A DNA stretch of 64,000 nt. Source: Burkholderiales bacterium (lineage in GTDB: Bacteria > Pseudomonadota > Gammaproteobacteria > Burkholderiales > Burkholderiaceae_C). The translations under genes were made by a program, and so were the position numbers. A model generated the notes under the pieces. The model ran no database searches. It was not told the DNA's origin and saw nothing but the letters and a program-made list of their open reading frames with translations. Positions 17,890 to 28,919 of the stretch are shown in pieces; position 1 is the stretch's first letter; every line of letters begins with the position of its first letter. The DNA is taken from assembly GCA_028868825.1 (NCBI GenBank), contig JAGWTU010000017.1, forward strand, positions 38,570 through 102,569. Direction: 5' to 3'.

Positions 17890-18991
17890 CGGTGGCGCAG
17901 CGCGCGGTGTCGCGACGCAGCTCATGGTGGAGTTCTTCGAAGCGCGCCGCGACGCGCGCCGCGCCCGCCGCGTCGTCGAGCCAGGCCAGCGTCGCGCGCG
18001 CCAGCGCGTCCGGCTCGCAATCGGCCTGCAGCAGCTCGGGGACGACGAATTCGCGACACAGGATGTTGGGCAGGCCGACCCAGGGCTGGTAGCGCATGCG
18101 CTTCATGATCTGCCAGCTCAAGCCCGCCATGCGGTAGCCGATGACCATCGGCCGCTTGAAAAGCGCCGCCTCGAGCGTCGCCGTGCCGCTCGCGATCAGC
18201 GTGACGTCGCAGGCGGCGAGCACGGCGTGCGACTGGCCGTCGACGATGGTCAGCGGCGCGCCCGGCGCATGTTCTGCCGCCAGCGCCCCGATGCGGCCGC
18301 GCAGGCTGGGCACCGCGGGCAGCACGAAGCGCAGCGCCGGCCGCTGGCGGTGCAGCAGCGCGACGGTGCGCAGGAAGGCCGGCGCGATGTGCTCGATCTC
18401 GCCGCGCCGGCTGCCCGGCAGCACGGCGACGACGCTGTCGGCCTCGGCCAGCCCGAGCGCGGCACGGCTCGCCGCGCGCGGCGGCACCAGCGGTATCGCG
18501 TCGGCCAGCGGGTGGCCGACATAGGTGGCGGCGACGCCATGGCGTTGCAACAGTGCGGGCTCGAAGGGGAACAGGCACAGCACCTGGTCGCAGCTCGCGG
18601 CCATCTTCGCCGCGCGGCCGCCGCGCCAGGCCCAGATCGACGGGCAGACGAAATGGATCGTCTTCACGCCGCGCTGCTTGAGGCGCTGCTCGAGTCCGAG
18701 GTTGAAATCGGGCGCATCGACGCCGACGAAGGCCGCCGGCGGCTGCGCCAGCAGCCGCTCGGCCAGCGCATTGCGGATGCCCGAGATCTCGCGGTAATGC
18801 TTCAGCGCATCGACATAGCCGTGCACCGCCAGCTTCTCGTGCGGCCACCAGGCCTCGAAGCCCTGCGCCGCCATGCGCGGCCCGCCGATGCCGGCCGTGC
18901 GGATCGCCGGCCAGCGCGCCTTCAGCCCCTGCAGCAGCAGCCCGGCGAGCAGGTCGCCCGAGGCCTCGCCGGCGACGAGCGCGAGTTGCAT
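17861..18991 (-). CDS. lpxB: Lipid-A-disaccharide synthase
   Basis: 376 aa, glycosyltransferase family 19. Start is the ATG at 18991 giving [13 protein letters not shown], the conserved LpxB N-terminus; upstream in-frame starts fall in lpxA. Other signatures are [28 protein letters not shown] and [12 protein letters not shown]. It condenses UDP-diacylglucosamine with lipid X to make the lipid A disaccharide, at the inner face of the inner membrane. Located 16 bases after lpxA in the lipid A cluster. Confidence 0.97.
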   Translation of the reverse strand: MQLALVAGEASGDLLAGLLLQGLKARWPAIRTAGIGGPRMAAQGFEAWWPHEKLAVHGYVDALKHYREISGIRNALAERLLAQPPAAFVGVDAPDFNLGLEQRLKQRGVKTIHFVCPSIWAWRGGRAAKMAASCDQVLCLFPFEPALLQRHGVAATYVGHPLADAIPLVPPRAASRAALGLAEADSVVAVLPGSRRGEIEHIAPAFLRTVALLHRQRPALRFVLPAVPSLRGRIGALAAEHAPGAPLTIVDGQSHAVLAACDVTLIASGTATLEAALFKRPMVIGYRMAGLSWQIMKRMRYQPWVGLPNILCREFVVPELLQADCEPDALARATLAWLDDAAGAARVAARFEELHHELRRDTARCATDAIAQVLSL

Positions 18992-19007
18992 GGCGGCCCG
19001 CGCCGGG

Positions 19008-19799
19008 TCAACGCACGATGCCGCGCGTCGAGCCGGCGAGGAAGGCCAGCAGCGCGTCGACATCGGCATCGCCGCCTTCGACGACGCTGCCGCGCAGCGC
19101 AGCGATCGCCGTGCGCGCCGCGTCCAGCGTCAGGCCGTCGCGGTAGAGCAGCTTGTGCATCTGCTTGACGAGGGCGATGCGTTCGCGGCTCCAGCCGCGC
19201 CGGCGCAGGCCTTCGGCATTGATGCCGTGCACCGCCAGCGGGTTGCCGGCGACCGTCATGAACGGCGGGATGTCCTGCGAGACATGGCTCTGGAATCCGG
19301 TCATCACATGCGCGCCGACCTTGCAGAACTGGTGCACGCCGCTGAGGCCGCCGATGATGGCCCAGTCGCCCACATGCACATGGCCGGCGAGCGTCGCGTT
19401 GTTCGCGAGCACCGTGCGGTTGCCGAGTTGCACGTCATGCGCGATATGGACATAGGCCATGATCCAGTTGTCGTCGCCGACCCGGGTCACGCCGGCATCC
19501 TGCACGGTGCCGCGGCTGAAGGTGCAGAACTGGAAGATCGTGTTGCGGTCGCCGATGTGCAGTTCGGTCGGCTCGCCGGCGTACTTCATGTCCTGCGGCG
19601 CGCAGCCCAGCGCCGCATGGGCGTGGATGTGGTTGTCGCGGCCTATCGTCGTCGGGCCGTCGATCGTGCAATGCGAGCCTATCGTCGTGCCCTCGCCGAC
19701 GACGACGCCGGCGCCGATCACGGCATAGGGGCCGACCGTGACCGTCGACGCGAGTTCGGCACCGGCGTCGACGATGGCCGTGGCGTGGATCAGGGACAT
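19008..19799 (-). CDS. lpxA: UDP-N-acetylglucosamine acyltransferase
   Basis: 263 aa, a left-handed beta helix of hexapeptide repeats (I-G-x-x-x-x pattern from residue 5 to about 190) followed by a helical C-terminus. Catalytic His is H121 in VHIAHD, and the substrate loop [16 protein letters not shown] is present. It starts lipid A synthesis by acylating UDP-GlcNAc with an acyl-ACP, and sits 4 bases after fabZ, which supplies and competes for the same hydroxyacyl-ACP pool. Confidence 0.97.
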   Translation of the reverse strand: MSLIHATAIVDAGAELASTVTVGPYAVIGAGVVVGEGTTIGSHCTIDGPTTIGRDNHIHAHAALGCAPQDMKYAGEPTELHIGDRNTIFQFCTFSRGTVQDAGVTRVGDDNWIMAYVHIAHDVQLGNRTVLANNATLAGHVHVGDWAIIGGLSGVHQFCKVGAHVMTGFQSHVSQDIPPFMTVAGNPLAVHGINAEGLRRRGWSRERIALVKQMHKLLYRDGLTLDAARTAIAALRGSVVEGGDADVDALLAFLAGSTRGIVR

Positions 19800-19803
19800 G
19801 GGC

Positions 19804-20265
19804 TCAGGCGGCAGGGTCGACCTTGCGCATCGTGCACATCAGGTCGGCCTCGACGACGACCTTCTCGCCGACCAGCCCGCGCGCCTTGTAGCGGTAGATG
19901 CCGGCCTTGGCGCGGTCCAGCGAGGCCTCGAGGATGAGCTGGTCGCCGGGACCCACGGGCTGCTTGAAGCGGGCGTTGTCGATGCCGGCGAAGTAGACGA
20001 CGGTGTCCTCGCCGGGCTCGATGTCGGCCGATTCGAACGACAGCAGCGCGGCGGCCTGCGCCAGCGCCTCGAGCATCAGCACGCCCGGCATCACCGGCCG
20101 TATCGGGAAATGGCCGACGAAGAACGGCTCGTTCATCGTCACGTTCTTCAGCGCCTTGATGCGCACGCCCTTCTCGAGTTCGAGCACGCGGTCGACGAGC
20201 AGGAACGGATAGCGGTGCGGCAGCTTGCGCAGGATGCGTTGGATGTCGTAATTCTCAACTATCAA
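19804..20265 (-). CDS. fabZ: 3-hydroxyacyl-ACP dehydratase FabZ, TTG start
   Basis: 153 aa. Homology starts at [26 protein letters not shown]; the only suitable initiator is TTG at 20265, preceded by GGAGAAG 3 bases upstream. Catalytic pair H52 ([14 protein letters not shown]) and E66 are present in the hot-dog fold. It dehydrates beta-hydroxyacyl-ACP in fatty acid synthesis. The start lies inside the end of lpxD with an 11-base overlap, so its translation is tied to lpxD, which uses the same hydroxyacyl-ACP as substrate. Confidence 0.95.
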   Translation of the reverse strand: MIVENYDIQRILRKLPHRYPFLLVDRVLELEKGVRIKALKNVTMNEPFFVGHFPIRPVMPGVLMLEALAQAAALLSFESADIEPGEDTVVYFAGIDNARFKQPVGPGDQLILEASLDRAKAGIYRYKARGLVGEKVVVEADLMCTMRKVDPAA

Positions 20266-21289
20266 TTTTCTTCTCCAGCGCGCGCAGCCGCTCGCGCAGC
20301 GAGTACAGCTGCCTGAGGGTCGCGGCGTTCTTTTCCCAGGCCGCATTGTCATCGAACGGGAACACGCCGCTGTAGCGGCCGGCGCGGCGTATCGATCGCG
20401 TCACCGCCGTGCCCACGGTGATGTGCACATCGTCGGCGATCTCGAGGTGGCCGATGATCATCGCCGCGCCGGCGATCGTGCAGCGCGCGCCGATATGCGT
20501 GCTGCCGGCGATGCCGGTGCAGCCGGCGATCGCGGTGTGCGCGCCGATGCGGCAGTTGTGGCCGATCTGGATCAGGTTGTCGAGCTTGACGCCGTCCTCG
20601 ATCACCGTGTCGTCGATGGCGCCGCGGTCGATGCAGGTGTTGGCGCCGATCTCGACGTCGTCGCCGATGACGACGTCGCCGATCTGCTCGATCTTCGCCC
20701 AGCGCATCGCGCCGGCGTCGAGCGCGAAGCCGAAGCCGTCGGCGCCGATGACGGCGCCGCTGTGGACGAGGCCGCGCCGGCCGATGCGGCAGCCCGCGGC
20801 GAGCACGACGCGCGGCCGCAGTTCGGTGCCCTCGCCGACCGACGCGCCGGCGCCGACCTCGCATTGCGCGCCGATGAGGGCGCCGGCGGCGATGGTCGCC
20901 CCGGCCCCGATATGGGCCAGCGCGTCGACGCGCGCCAGCGGGTCGATGCGCGCACCGGGTTCGATGACGGCGCTGGCATGCACGCCCGGCCGGAATGCAC
21001 CGCGCTCGCGCGCCACCCACCACTGGGTCAGGCGGGCATAGGCCAGATAGGGGTCGGCGCAGACGATGGCCGTGCCGCGCGCCGCCGCCGCCTCGCGCAG
21101 CGCCGGCGACACGATGACGCAGGCGGCGGTGCTGGCGCGCAGCGCATCGAGGTAGCGCGCGCCGGTGGCGAAGGTGATGGCGTCGGCGCCGGCATGGGCG
21201 AGCGCGGCGATGCGGTCGACGAGGCGATCGGGGTCGCCGATCAGCTCGCCGCCCAGGAACCGGGCGATCTCGGCGGCGCTGGCCTGCAC
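20255..21289 (-). CDS. lpxD: UDP-3-O-acylglucosamine N-acyltransferase
   Basis: 344 aa, GTG start at 21289. An N-terminal uridine-binding domain (about 1-100, [13 protein letters not shown]) precedes hexapeptide repeats and the catalytic His in [19 protein letters not shown] basic C-terminal helix ends LEKKIDS. It adds the N-linked hydroxyacyl chain in lipid A synthesis. Located 22 bases after skp; overlaps fabZ. Confidence 0.96.
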   Translation of the reverse strand: MQASAAEIARFLGGELIGDPDRLVDRIAALAHAGADAITFATGARYLDALRASTAACVIVSPALREAAAARGTAIVCADPYLAYARLTQWWVARERGAFRPGVHASAVIEPGARIDPLARVDALAHIGAGATIAAGALIGAQCEVGAGASVGEGTELRPRVVLAAGCRIGRRGLVHSGAVIGADGFGFALDAGAMRWAKIEQIGDVVIGDDVEIGANTCIDRGAIDDTVIEDGVKLDNLIQIGHNCRIGAHTAIAGCTGIAGSTHIGARCTIAGAAMIIGHLEIADDVHITVGTAVTRSIRRAGRYSGVFPFDDNAAWEKNAATLRQLYSLRERLRALEKKIDS

Positions 21290-21311
21290 GCCCGCTGCCC
21301 GGCGCTGCCGC

Positions 21312-21836
21312 CTACTTGCCGCCGGGGGTGGGCTGCGCGTTGATCAGTCGGATCACCTTGTCGGTGATATCGACGCGCGGGCCGGCCTTGACGGCATCCT
21401 GGAGGATGAGGTCGTAATGCTCGCTCTCGAAGATCTGCTGGATGACGCGGTTGGCGCGCTCGATGACGCTGGCCATTTCCTCGTTGCGGCGCTGGTTCAG
21501 GTCGTCCTGCAGGTCGCGGCGCTTGCGCTGCTGGTCGCGGTCGGCGTCGACGAGCTCGCGCTGGCGCCGGCTGCGCTCGGCCTCGGACAGCGTCGGCGCG
21601 TCCTTGTCGAGCTTGTCGGCGGCGGCCTTGAGCTTGGCCTGGGCGTCGTTGATGTCGCGGTCGCGCTTGCTGAACTCGGCCTCGAGCTTGGCCGCCGCGG
21701 CCTTGGCCGGGTTGGACTCGCGCATCAGGCGGTCGAGACTGACATAGCCGATCTTGAGCTCTTCGGCGTGGGCCGGCGCGACGGCGGCCACGGCCAGCAG
21801 GGCGGCGGACAGGAAGCGCAGCGCAAGGGTCTTCAT
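21312..21836 (-). CDS. skp: Periplasmic chaperone Skp/OmpH
   Basis: 174 aa with a signal peptide ([17 protein letters not shown], cleavage before EELKIGYVS). The centre is a charged coiled coil (about 45-130) rich in Lys, Asp and Arg that forms the tentacles of the trimer. The end [13 protein letters not shown] is the family C-terminal strand. It carries unfolded outer-membrane proteins to BamA, whose gene directly precedes it; start and stop share a base (TGATG). Confidence 0.94.
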   Translation of the reverse strand: MKTLALRFLSAALLAVAAVAPAHAEELKIGYVSLDRLMRESNPAKAAAAKLEAEFSKRDRDINDAQAKLKAAADKLDKDAPTLSEAERSRRQRELVDADRDQQRKRRDLQDDLNQRRNEEMASVIERANRVIQQIFESEHYDLILQDAVKAGPRVDITDKVIRLINAQPTPGGK

Positions 21837-24142
21837 CAGAAGGCGGTCCCGATCTGAAATTGGAAGCGTTGGATTCTATCGTTGGGCTTGGTGCCCAGCG
21901 GCTTGCCGTAGCTGAGCTTGAGCGGCCCCACCGGCGAGATCCACGACAGCCCCAGGCCGACCGAGCTGCGCAGCGACGAGACGTTGATGCTCTCGTACTC
22001 GGCCCAGACGTTGCCGGCGTCGGCGAAGGCGAAGATGCGCAGGCTCTTGTCGTTGCCGGTGCCCGGCACCGGGAAGTACAGCTCGGTGTTGATGTTGAAG
22101 CGCTTGGCGCCGCCGATGTAGGCGCCCGTCGGGTCGACCGTGCCCAGCGAGTTCTGCTCGAAGGTGCGCACCGTGCCGAGGCCGCCGCCGTAGAAGTTCT
22201 TGAACACCGGGAACGGCTTGCCCGACAGGCCATGGCCGAACCCGAGCTCGGTGTTGATGCCCACCGACATGCGCGCCGGCAGGCCCCAGTACTGCTGGTA
22301 CTGCAGGTTGTAGCGCACGTACTGGACGTCGCCGATCGGCGCGTATTCGACGTTGACACGCTCGTAATGGCCGGCCGTGGGCGTCAACACGCTGTCGCGG
22401 GCGTCGCGCGCCCAGCCCAGCGTGAGCGGGAACGAGTTGCTCTTGGCGCCGTAGAGGACGGCGTAGTTCTGGTACGACAGCGGCACGCCGACCGAGGTGC
22501 TGATCTCGGTGCGCTCGACCCCGCCGCCGATGAACACGGTGTCGTATTCGGTCACCGGCAGGCCGAAGCGGATCGACGCGCCCGGCGTCTTCAGGTCGTA
22601 GCTCGTGCCCAGGCTGTTGTACGGCCGGCTCGTGCGGTAGTAGAGATCGATGGCGCGCGAGATGCCGTCGACGGTGAAGTACGGGTCGACCGTGCTCAGC
22701 ACCGCCGTGCGCTGGTACTTGCTGGTGTTGATCTCGAAGCCGAGGTAGTTGCCCGAGCCGAAGGCGTTCTCCTGCTTGACCGAGGCCGTCAGCGTCAGCT
22801 TCTCGGCATTCGAGTAGCCGGCGCCGACCATCAGGTTGCCGGTGGCCTTCTCGGTGACGGTGACGATGAGGTCGACCTCGTCGGGCGAACCGGCGACCTC
22901 GTTGGTCTCGACGTCGACGTCCTTGAAGAAGCCCAGGCGCTCGACGCGTTCCTTCGACAGCTTGATCAGCCCGCCGTCGTACCAGCCACCCTCGAGCTGG
23001 CGGAATTCGCGCCGCACGACCTCGTCGCGGGTGCGCGTGTTGCCGGCGATCTCGATGTGGCGCACATAGACGCGGCGCTGCGGCTCGGCGTTGAAGACGA
23101 CGGCGACCTGGCCATGCTTGCGGTCGATCTCGGGACGCGGGTCGACGCGCGCGAAAGCGTAGCCGTAGAGGCCGAAAAGGTCCGAGAAGCGCTTGGCGGT
23201 GGCGGTGACGGCCTCGCTGCTGTAGGGCTGGCCCGGCCGCAGCAGGATCAGCGACTCGAATTCCTTCTCCTTGCCCAGGTAGTCGCCGTCCAGGCGCACC
23301 GAGGTCACCGTGTAGGGCTGGCCTTCCTTGACGGTGATGGCGATCGAGATCGTCTGCTTGTCGGGCGAGATCGTGACCTGGGTCGACTCGACGGCGAACT
23401 CGAGGTAGCCGCGGTCCTGATAGTAGGCGCGGATCTTCTCGAGGTCGCTGTTGAGCTTGCTGCGGGCGTAGCGGTCGGACTTGCTGTACCAGGTGAACCA
23501 GCCGCTGGGCGTGAGCTCCATCAGGTTGAGCAGCGTCGATTCGCTGAACACCTTGTTGCCGGTGATGCGGATGTCCTTGATGCGCGCCGCCTCGCCCTCG
23601 GTCATCGTGAAGGTGACGTTGACGCGGTTGCGCTCCAGCGGCGTCACCGTCGTCACGACCTCGGCGCCGTAGAGGCTGCGGCTGAGGTACTGGCGCTTGA
23701 TCTCCTGCTCGGCGCGGTCGACCAGCGCCTTGTCGAAGGGCAGGCCCTCGCCGATGCCGGCGTCGCGCAGCGACTTCGTCAGCGGGTCCTTGTCGAACTC
23801 CTTCAAGCCGACGAAATTGACGTTGGCGATGATCGCGCGCTCGTCGACGATGATGATCGCGACCTGGCCATCGATCTCGACGCGCACGTCCTTGAACAGC
23901 CCGGTGGCGAACAGCGCGCGCAGCGCCGCGGCGCCCTTGTCGTCGGTGTAGGTGTCGCCGATGCGGAACGGCAGCGCGGCGAAGACGCTGCCGGGGTCGG
24001 TGCGCTGCAGGCCCTCGACGCGGATGTCCTTGATCACGAAGGGCGCGACGGCCCGGGCCAGGGGCGCGGCGGCGAGCGCGGCGATCGCGATCACGCAGGC
24101 GGCGGTGGGACGCAGCGGGCCGAAACGGGAGACAGGGAGCAT
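21836..24142 (-). CDS. bamA: Outer-membrane protein assembly factor BamA
   Basis: 768 aa. Signal peptide ends near LARAVAPF; five POTRA domains follow (each with the pattern of VEGLQRTDPGSVF, NVNFVGLKEFD, ITGNKVFSEST, VRLDGDYLG, IAGNTRTRDEVVRR), then a 16-strand barrel from about residue 430. The barrel contains the conserved RGF-region equivalent VRTFEQNSLG and ends in the C-terminal Phe signature (FQFQIGTAF). It inserts beta-barrel proteins in the outer membrane with BamB and BamD, both also in this window. Start ATG 24142; 5 bases after rseP. Confidence 0.97.
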   Translation of the reverse strand: MLPVSRFGPLRPTAACVIAIAALAAAPLARAVAPFVIKDIRVEGLQRTDPGSVFAALPFRIGDTYTDDKGAAALRALFATGLFKDVRVEIDGQVAIIIVDERAIIANVNFVGLKEFDKDPLTKSLRDAGIGEGLPFDKALVDRAEQEIKRQYLSRSLYGAEVVTTVTPLERNRVNVTFTMTEGEAARIKDIRITGNKVFSESTLLNLMELTPSGWFTWYSKSDRYARSKLNSDLEKIRAYYQDRGYLEFAVESTQVTISPDKQTISIAITVKEGQPYTVTSVRLDGDYLGKEKEFESLILLRPGQPYSSEAVTATAKRFSDLFGLYGYAFARVDPRPEIDRKHGQVAVVFNAEPQRRVYVRHIEIAGNTRTRDEVVRREFRQLEGGWYDGGLIKLSKERVERLGFFKDVDVETNEVAGSPDEVDLIVTVTEKATGNLMVGAGYSNAEKLTLTASVKQENAFGSGNYLGFEINTSKYQRTAVLSTVDPYFTVDGISRAIDLYYRTSRPYNSLGTSYDLKTPGASIRFGLPVTEYDTVFIGGGVERTEISTSVGVPLSYQNYAVLYGAKSNSFPLTLGWARDARDSVLTPTAGHYERVNVEYAPIGDVQYVRYNLQYQQYWGLPARMSVGINTELGFGHGLSGKPFPVFKNFYGGGLGTVRTFEQNSLGTVDPTGAYIGGAKRFNINTELYFPVPGTGNDKSLRIFAFADAGNVWAEYESINVSSLRSSVGLGLSWISPVGPLKLSYGKPLGTKPNDRIQRFQFQIGTAF

Positions 24143-24147
24143 GGATT

Positions 24148-25530
24148 TCAGTGCAGGCCCAGCAGGCGGACCACGTCGTTGAAGAGGGCGACCGACATCA
24201 GCGCGAGCAGCACCACGATGCCGCCGCGCTGCAGTCGCTCCAGCCAGGTCTCGGAGACCGGGTGGCCGGTGATGGCCTCGAAAATGTAATACATCAGGTG
24301 GCCGCCATCGAGCATCGGCAGCGGCATCAGGTTGAGCACGCCGAGGCTGACGCTGACCAGGGCCAGGAAGCCGAGGTAATAGGCCAGGCCCTCGTGCACC
24401 GACTGGCCGGCGTAGTCGGCGATCGTCAGCGGCCCGCTGAGGTTCTTGATCGAGGCCTGGCCGATGACCATGCGGCCGAGCATGCGCACCGTCAGCGACG
24501 AGATGTCCCAGGTGCTGCGCAGGCCCTCGGTGAGGCCGTCGATCGGGCCCAGCCGCACCGTGATCATCTGCGGCTGCAGGGCGATGCCGGCGCCGATGCG
24601 GCCTATCGTCTTCTGGCCGTCGAGTTCGGCGTTCGGCGTCACGTCGAGCGCAACCTCGGCAGCGCCGCGCTGCACGACCCAGTGCTGCGCGATGCCGCGG
24701 CCGTCGCGCACCGCGCCGCGGATGCGTTCGACGAGCGAACGCGAATCGCTGTAGGCCGCGCCGTCGACGCTGAGCACGCGGTCGCCGGCGCGCAGGCCGG
24801 CCTTGGCCGCCGGGCTGCCGGGCTGGATCTGGCTGAGCACCGGCGTGCCGTAGGCGTCGCCCAGGCCGATGCGCTTGGCGAGCGCGGCATCGACCTCGCG
24901 CGCCGGCGTCGGCGGCAGTTCGAGCGTCACGGTGCGCGGGCCGCGGCCCTCGGCATCGGTCAGGCGCAGTTGCAGCGGGTGGCCCTGCAGCGCCGCGTCG
25001 GTGACGCGCCAGCGCAGGTCGGGCAGCGAGCGCACGTCGTGCCAATCGCCGACGCCCTGGCCGTCGTCGACGGCCACCGCGCGTACCCAGTCGCCGGCGT
25101 GCATGCCGGCCTGCTCGGCCAGGCTGCCGGCCACCGGCGCGCCGAGCAGCGCCTTGGGCTCCTGCACGCCGATCCAATGCGCGCCGGCGTAGAGGAAGAC
25201 GGCGAGCAGCAGGTTCGCCAGCGGCCCGGCGAGCACGATGGCCGAACGCGCCCACAGCGGCTTGCGGTTGAAGGCGCGCTGCAGTTCGGCCGCGGGCACC
25301 TCGCCCTCGCGCTCGTCGAGCATCTTCACGTAGCCGCCCAGCGGCAGCGCGCAGACGACGAATTCGGTCGCGTCGGCGCCGCGCTGGCGCCGCCACAGCA
25401 CGCGGCCGAAGCCGACCGAGAAGCGCAGCACCTTGACGCCGCAGGCGACGGCGACGCGGTAATGCCCGTATTCGTGGACGACGACGAGGACGGCCAGCGT
25501 GAACAGGAACGCGAGGACGGTGACGATCAT
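24148..25530 (-). CDS. rseP: Site-2 intramembrane metalloprotease RseP
   Basis: 460 aa. Zinc site HEYGH (H19, E20, H23) in the first membrane helix and LDGGHL in a later one, with two PDZ domains between ([19 protein letters not shown] and [23 protein letters not shown]). It cuts anti-sigma factor RseA within the membrane in the envelope stress response and clears signal peptides. Being next to bamA fits a role in sensing outer-membrane protein misfolding. Its ATG overlaps the dxr stop. Confidence 0.96.
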   Translation of the reverse strand: MIVTVLAFLFTLAVLVVVHEYGHYRVAVACGVKVLRFSVGFGRVLWRRQRGADATEFVVCALPLGGYVKMLDEREGEVPAAELQRAFNRKPLWARSAIVLAGPLANLLLAVFLYAGAHWIGVQEPKALLGAPVAGSLAEQAGMHAGDWVRAVAVDDGQGVGDWHDVRSLPDLRWRVTDAALQGHPLQLRLTDAEGRGPRTVTLELPPTPAREVDAALAKRIGLGDAYGTPVLSQIQPGSPAAKAGLRAGDRVLSVDGAAYSDSRSLVERIRGAVRDGRGIAQHWVVQRGAAEVALDVTPNAELDGQKTIGRIGAGIALQPQMITVRLGPIDGLTEGLRSTWDISSLTVRMLGRMVIGQASIKNLSGPLTIADYAGQSVHEGLAYYLGFLALVSVSLGVLNLMPLPMLDGGHLMYYIFEAITGHPVSETWLERLQRGGIVVLLALMSVALFNDVVRLLGLH

Positions 25531-26714
25531 CGCGCGACCTCCTTCAGGGCCGCGTTGGCGGCGGCGCGGGCACGCGCATCGAGGTCGAGCAGATCGTCGA
25601 GGTCATGGTCGGGGGCGAGCCCCGGGACCAATGTCTCGAGCGTCGTCGCGATGACGCGGTGGATCGCCGTGTAGCGCAGCGCGCCGGCGAGAAAGGCTTC
25701 GACGGCGACCTCGTTGGCGGCGTTGAGCACGGCCGTCGTCCCCGGCGCCGCGCGCAGCGCGTCCCAGGCCAGCTGCAGCCCGGGGAAGCGGCGCGGGTCG
25801 GGCGGCTCGAAGGTCAGCGGCTGCAGCGTCGGGAAATCGAGCCGCGGGGCGCCCGATTCGATGCGCTCGGGGTAGGCCAGGCCGTAGGCGATCGGCACCT
25901 TCATGTCGGGCGTGCCGAGTTGCGCCAGCACCGAGCCGTCGCGGCAGACGACCATCGAATGGATGATGCTCTGCGGGTGGATGACGACGCGGATCTGCTC
26001 GGGCGCGAGGTCGAACAGCCAGCGCGCCTCGATGACCTCGAGCGCCTTGTTCATCATCGTCGCCGAATCGACCGAAATCTTGCGCCCCATGACCCAGTTC
26101 GGGTGCGCCACGGCCTGCGCGGGCGTGACGGCGTCCAGCGTCGCCGGGTCGGCGCTGCGGAACGGGCCGCCGCTGGCGGTGAGCACGATGTGGTCGATGC
26201 GCCGCGCCCAGCTCGAGCGGTCCTCGGGCAGGCATTGGAAGATCGCCGAATGCTCGCTGTCGATCGGCAGCAGCGTCGCGCCGCCCTGCTCCACCGCGGC
26301 GACGAAGAGCGCGCCGCCGACGACCAGCGCTTCCTTGTTGGCCAGCAGCAGCCGCTTGCCGGCGCGCGCCGCGGCCAGGCAGGGCCGCAGGCCGGCGGCG
26401 CCGACGATGGCGGCCATGACGCTGTCGACGTCGTCGCGTGCGGCGAGTTCGCACAGCGCCTCGGCGCCGCTGCGCACCGCGGTTGCCAGACCGGCCTCGC
26501 GCAGCGCGCTGCGCACCTCGGCGGCGGCGGCCTCGGTCGGCACCACGGCCACCAGCGGTCGGTGGCGCAGGCACTGCTCGATCAGCTGCCCCGTGCGGTG
26601 GTAGGCGCTGAGGCCGACGACGCGGTAGCGCTCGGGATGGCGATCCACCACATCGAGCGTGCTGCAGCCGATCGATCCGGTCGAGCCGAGGATGGCCAGG
26701 CGCTGGATCGTCAT
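25527..26714 (-). CDS. dxr: 1-deoxy-D-xylulose 5-phosphate reductoisomerase
   Basis: 395 aa. NADPH site [15 protein letters not shown] at the N-terminus, [12 protein letters not shown], and the metal/substrate region [14 protein letters not shown] plus ASGGPFR. It makes 2-C-methyl-D-erythritol 4-phosphate, the committed step of the non-mevalonate isoprenoid path, whose later enzyme IspG is also in this window and whose product feeds UppS two genes away. Overlaps cdsA by 4 bases. Confidence 0.97.
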   Translation of the reverse strand: MTIQRLAILGSTGSIGCSTLDVVDRHPERYRVVGLSAYHRTGQLIEQCLRHRPLVAVVPTEAAAAEVRSALREAGLATAVRSGAEALCELAARDDVDSVMAAIVGAAGLRPCLAAARAGKRLLLANKEALVVGGALFVAAVEQGGATLLPIDSEHSAIFQCLPEDRSSWARRIDHIVLTASGGPFRSADPATLDAVTPAQAVAHPNWVMGRKISVDSATMMNKALEVIEARWLFDLAPEQIRVVIHPQSIIHSMVVCRDGSVLAQLGTPDMKVPIAYGLAYPERIESGAPRLDFPTLQPLTFEPPDPRRFPGLQLAWDALRAAPGTTAVLNAANEVAVEAFLAGALRYTAIHRVIATTLETLVPGLAPDHDLDDLLDLDARARAAANAALKEVAR

Positions 26715-27559
26715 GACTGCCTCAGGCTGGCCAGCGCCAGCGCCGCCGGCAGCACCGGCAGCAGCGCATCGACGCGGTCGAGCACGCCGCCATGGCCGGG
26801 CAGCAGGCCGCTGCTGTCCTTGGCGCCGGCGGCGCGCTTGACGAGCGATTCGATGAGGTCACCGGCGACACCCAGGCCGGTCAGCGCGAGCAGCGCCGGC
26901 ATATAGCCCAGGCTGCCCAGGCCGTCCCACAGGCGCGTGTACAGGCTCGGACCGTCGAGAGACGAATGGGCATCGAGCGTCGTCCAGAACAGCGCCAGCA
27001 GCAGCACGCCGACCATGCCCGACCAGACGCCCTCCCAGCTCTTGCCCGGGCTGATCGACAGGGCCAGCTTGCGCCGGCCCCAGGCGCGGCCGCCGAAATA
27101 GGCCGCGATGTCGGCCATCCAGACCAGGCACAGCAGCGAGAGCATGAAATTGATGCCGAGCCGGCGCGATTGCACGAGCGCGAGCCAGGCGGCCCACAGG
27201 GCGATCAAGCCGAGGCCCCAGCGCAGCCCGCGGCTCATCCGGGGCCAGGCCGTGGGTCCGGCGCGCAGCGCGATAGCGCCGCCGACGATCCACAAGGCCG
27301 TCACCAGCCACCACAGCGCGCTCGGCACCGGCTGCGCGCCCCAGCCCGCCGCCAGCGCCGCGGCGCCGCCTGCGGCGACCAGCATGCCCATCAGCAATGC
27401 GAGCTGCGGCGGCGCCTCGTTCAAGCGCCCCCATTCCCAGCCCGCCGCGGCCATCAGCGCCAGCGTCAGCAGCTCGAACGGCAGCCGGCTCGGCACCGCG
27501 AGGCTGGCCAGCAGCAGGCCCACCAGGATCAGGGCCGTGATGATGCGCTGTCGCAGCAT
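26711..27559 (-). CDS. cdsA: Phosphatidate cytidylyltransferase
   Basis: 282 aa integral membrane protein with about 8 helices. The C-terminal CDP-alcohol signature reads [27 protein letters not shown], including the essential Asp residues. It makes CDP-diacylglycerol for phospholipid synthesis. Start ATG 27559 chosen because it begins the first hydrophobic segment ([15 protein letters not shown]) and lies 4 bases after the uppS stop. Confidence 0.96.
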   Translation of the reverse strand: MLRQRIITALILVGLLLASLAVPSRLPFELLTLALMAAAGWEWGRLNEAPPQLALLMGMLVAAGGAAALAAGWGAQPVPSALWWLVTALWIVGGAIALRAGPTAWPRMSRGLRWGLGLIALWAAWLALVQSRRLGINFMLSLLCLVWMADIAAYFGGRAWGRRKLALSISPGKSWEGVWSGMVGVLLLALFWTTLDAHSSLDGPSLYTRLWDGLGSLGYMPALLALTGLGVAGDLIESLVKRAAGAKDSSGLLPGHGGVLDRVDALLPVLPAALALASLRQS

Positions 27560-27563
27560 GGGT

Positions 27564-28301
27564 TCAGGACGACTCGGGCAGCAGTTGCGGCGCGGCGATG
27601 GTGCCGAAACGGCGGTCGCGCTGGGCATAGGCGGCGAGCGCGGCGTCGATCTCCCGCGGGCCGAAATCGGGCCACAGGCATTCCGTGAAGTAAAACTCGG
27701 CATAGGCCGATTGCCAGAGCAGGAAATTGCTGATCCGCATCTCGCCGCCGGTGCGGATGAACAGATCGGGGTCGGGCGCGTAGGCCAGCGCCATGTGGCG
27801 CGACAGCCAGGCCTCGTCGACCTGCTCGGGCGTGAGGCCCTGGGCGACGGCGGCGCGGCAGGCCTGCACGATGTCCCAGCGCCCGCCGTAGTTGAAGGCC
27901 ACGGTGAGCGTGATGCGGCTGTTGTTCTCGGTCAGCCGCTCGGCATGTTCCCAGGCCTGGCGCAGCTTGTCGGAGACGGCCTCGCGGTCGCCGGCGATGC
28001 GGATGCGCACGCCGTCGCCGGCGAGCTTGGTGAGGTACTTGCTGACGGCGACGAGCACCAGGCTCATCAGCCCCGAGACTTCCTCGGTCGGCCGCTTCCA
28101 GTTCTCGCTCGAGAATGCGAACACGCTCAGGTGTTCGACGCCGCGGTCGGCGAAGGCATTGACGGTGCGCACGAGCACGTCGACCCCGGCCTTGTGGCCG
28201 AAGAAGCGCGGCATGTAGCGCTTGCGTGCCCAGCGGCCGTTGCCGTCCATCACGACCGCGACATGGCGCGGCACCGTGGCACTGGGTCGGGGTTCGGTCA
28301 T
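27564..28301 (-). CDS. uppS: Undecaprenyl diphosphate synthase
   Basis: 245 aa. Catalytic Asp19 in VVMDGNGRWA; other family blocks are FSSENWKRP, NYGGRWDI and LFIRTGGEMRISNFLLWQ. It condenses eight isopentenyl units on farnesyl diphosphate to make the lipid carrier for peptidoglycan and O-antigen. 44 bases after frr on the same strand. Confidence 0.97.
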   Translation of the reverse strand: MTEPRPSATVPRHVAVVMDGNGRWARKRYMPRFFGHKAGVDVLVRTVNAFADRGVEHLSVFAFSSENWKRPTEEVSGLMSLVLVAVSKYLTKLAGDGVRIRIAGDREAVSDKLRQAWEHAERLTENNSRITLTVAFNYGGRWDIVQACRAAVAQGLTPEQVDEAWLSRHMALAYAPDPDLFIRTGGEMRISNFLLWQSAYAEFYFTECLWPDFGPREIDAALAAYAQRDRRFGTIAAPQLLPESS

Positions 28302-28345
28302 CGGCTGCGGCGGCGGTCCATGGCTGTCGTCGATGTCGCCATCGA

Positions 28346-28906
28346 TCAGACGGCCATCACTTCCGCTTCCTTGCCCTGCACGAGACGGTCGATCTCGGCG
28401 ATGACGCGGTCGGTCAGGCGCTGGACCTCGTCCTGCGCGCGGCGCTCGTCGTCCTCGGTCGCGGTCTTGTCCTTGAGCATCTTCTTCAGATGCTCGTTGG
28501 CCTCGCGGCGCACGGCGCGCACGGCGATCTTGGCCTCCTCGCCGGCGTGGCGCACGACCTTCGTCAGCTCCTTGCGGCGCTCCTCGGTCAGCGCCGGCAT
28601 CGGCACGCGCAGCAGGTCGCCCTGCGACGCCGGGTTGAGGCCGAGGTCGGACTCGCGGATCGCCTTTTCGATCTTCGCCGACATGCCCTTTTCCCAGGCC
28701 TGCACGCTGATCGTGCGCGCGTCGAGCAGCGTCACGTTGGCGACCTGGCTGATCGGCACCATCGAGCCGTAGTAGTCGACATGCACCTGGTCGAGCAGCC
28801 CCGGGTGGGCGCGACCGGTGCGGATCTTGTGCAGCTCGTTCTTGAACGACTCGATGGACTTGCCCATCTTCTGTTCTGCGGTCTTGCGGATGTCGGAGAG
28901 TTCCAT
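28346..28906 (-). CDS. frr: Ribosome recycling factor
   Basis: 186 aa, one more than the 185 of E. coli. Typical stretches: [56 protein letters not shown]. The three-helix domain is charged and coiled-coil-like. A strong GGAGGATC ribosome site overlaps the pyrH stop region, giving a 13-base gap. It splits post-termination ribosomes with EF-G. Confidence 0.97.
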   Translation of the reverse strand: MELSDIRKTAEQKMGKSIESFKNELHKIRTGRAHPGLLDQVHVDYYGSMVPISQVANVTLLDARTISVQAWEKGMSAKIEKAIRESDLGLNPASQGDLLRVPMPALTEERRKELTKVVRHAGEEAKIAVRAVRREANEHLKKMLKDKTATEDDERRAQDEVQRLTDRVIAEIDRLVQGKEAEVMAV

Positions 28907-28919
28907 GCTTTGATCCTCC

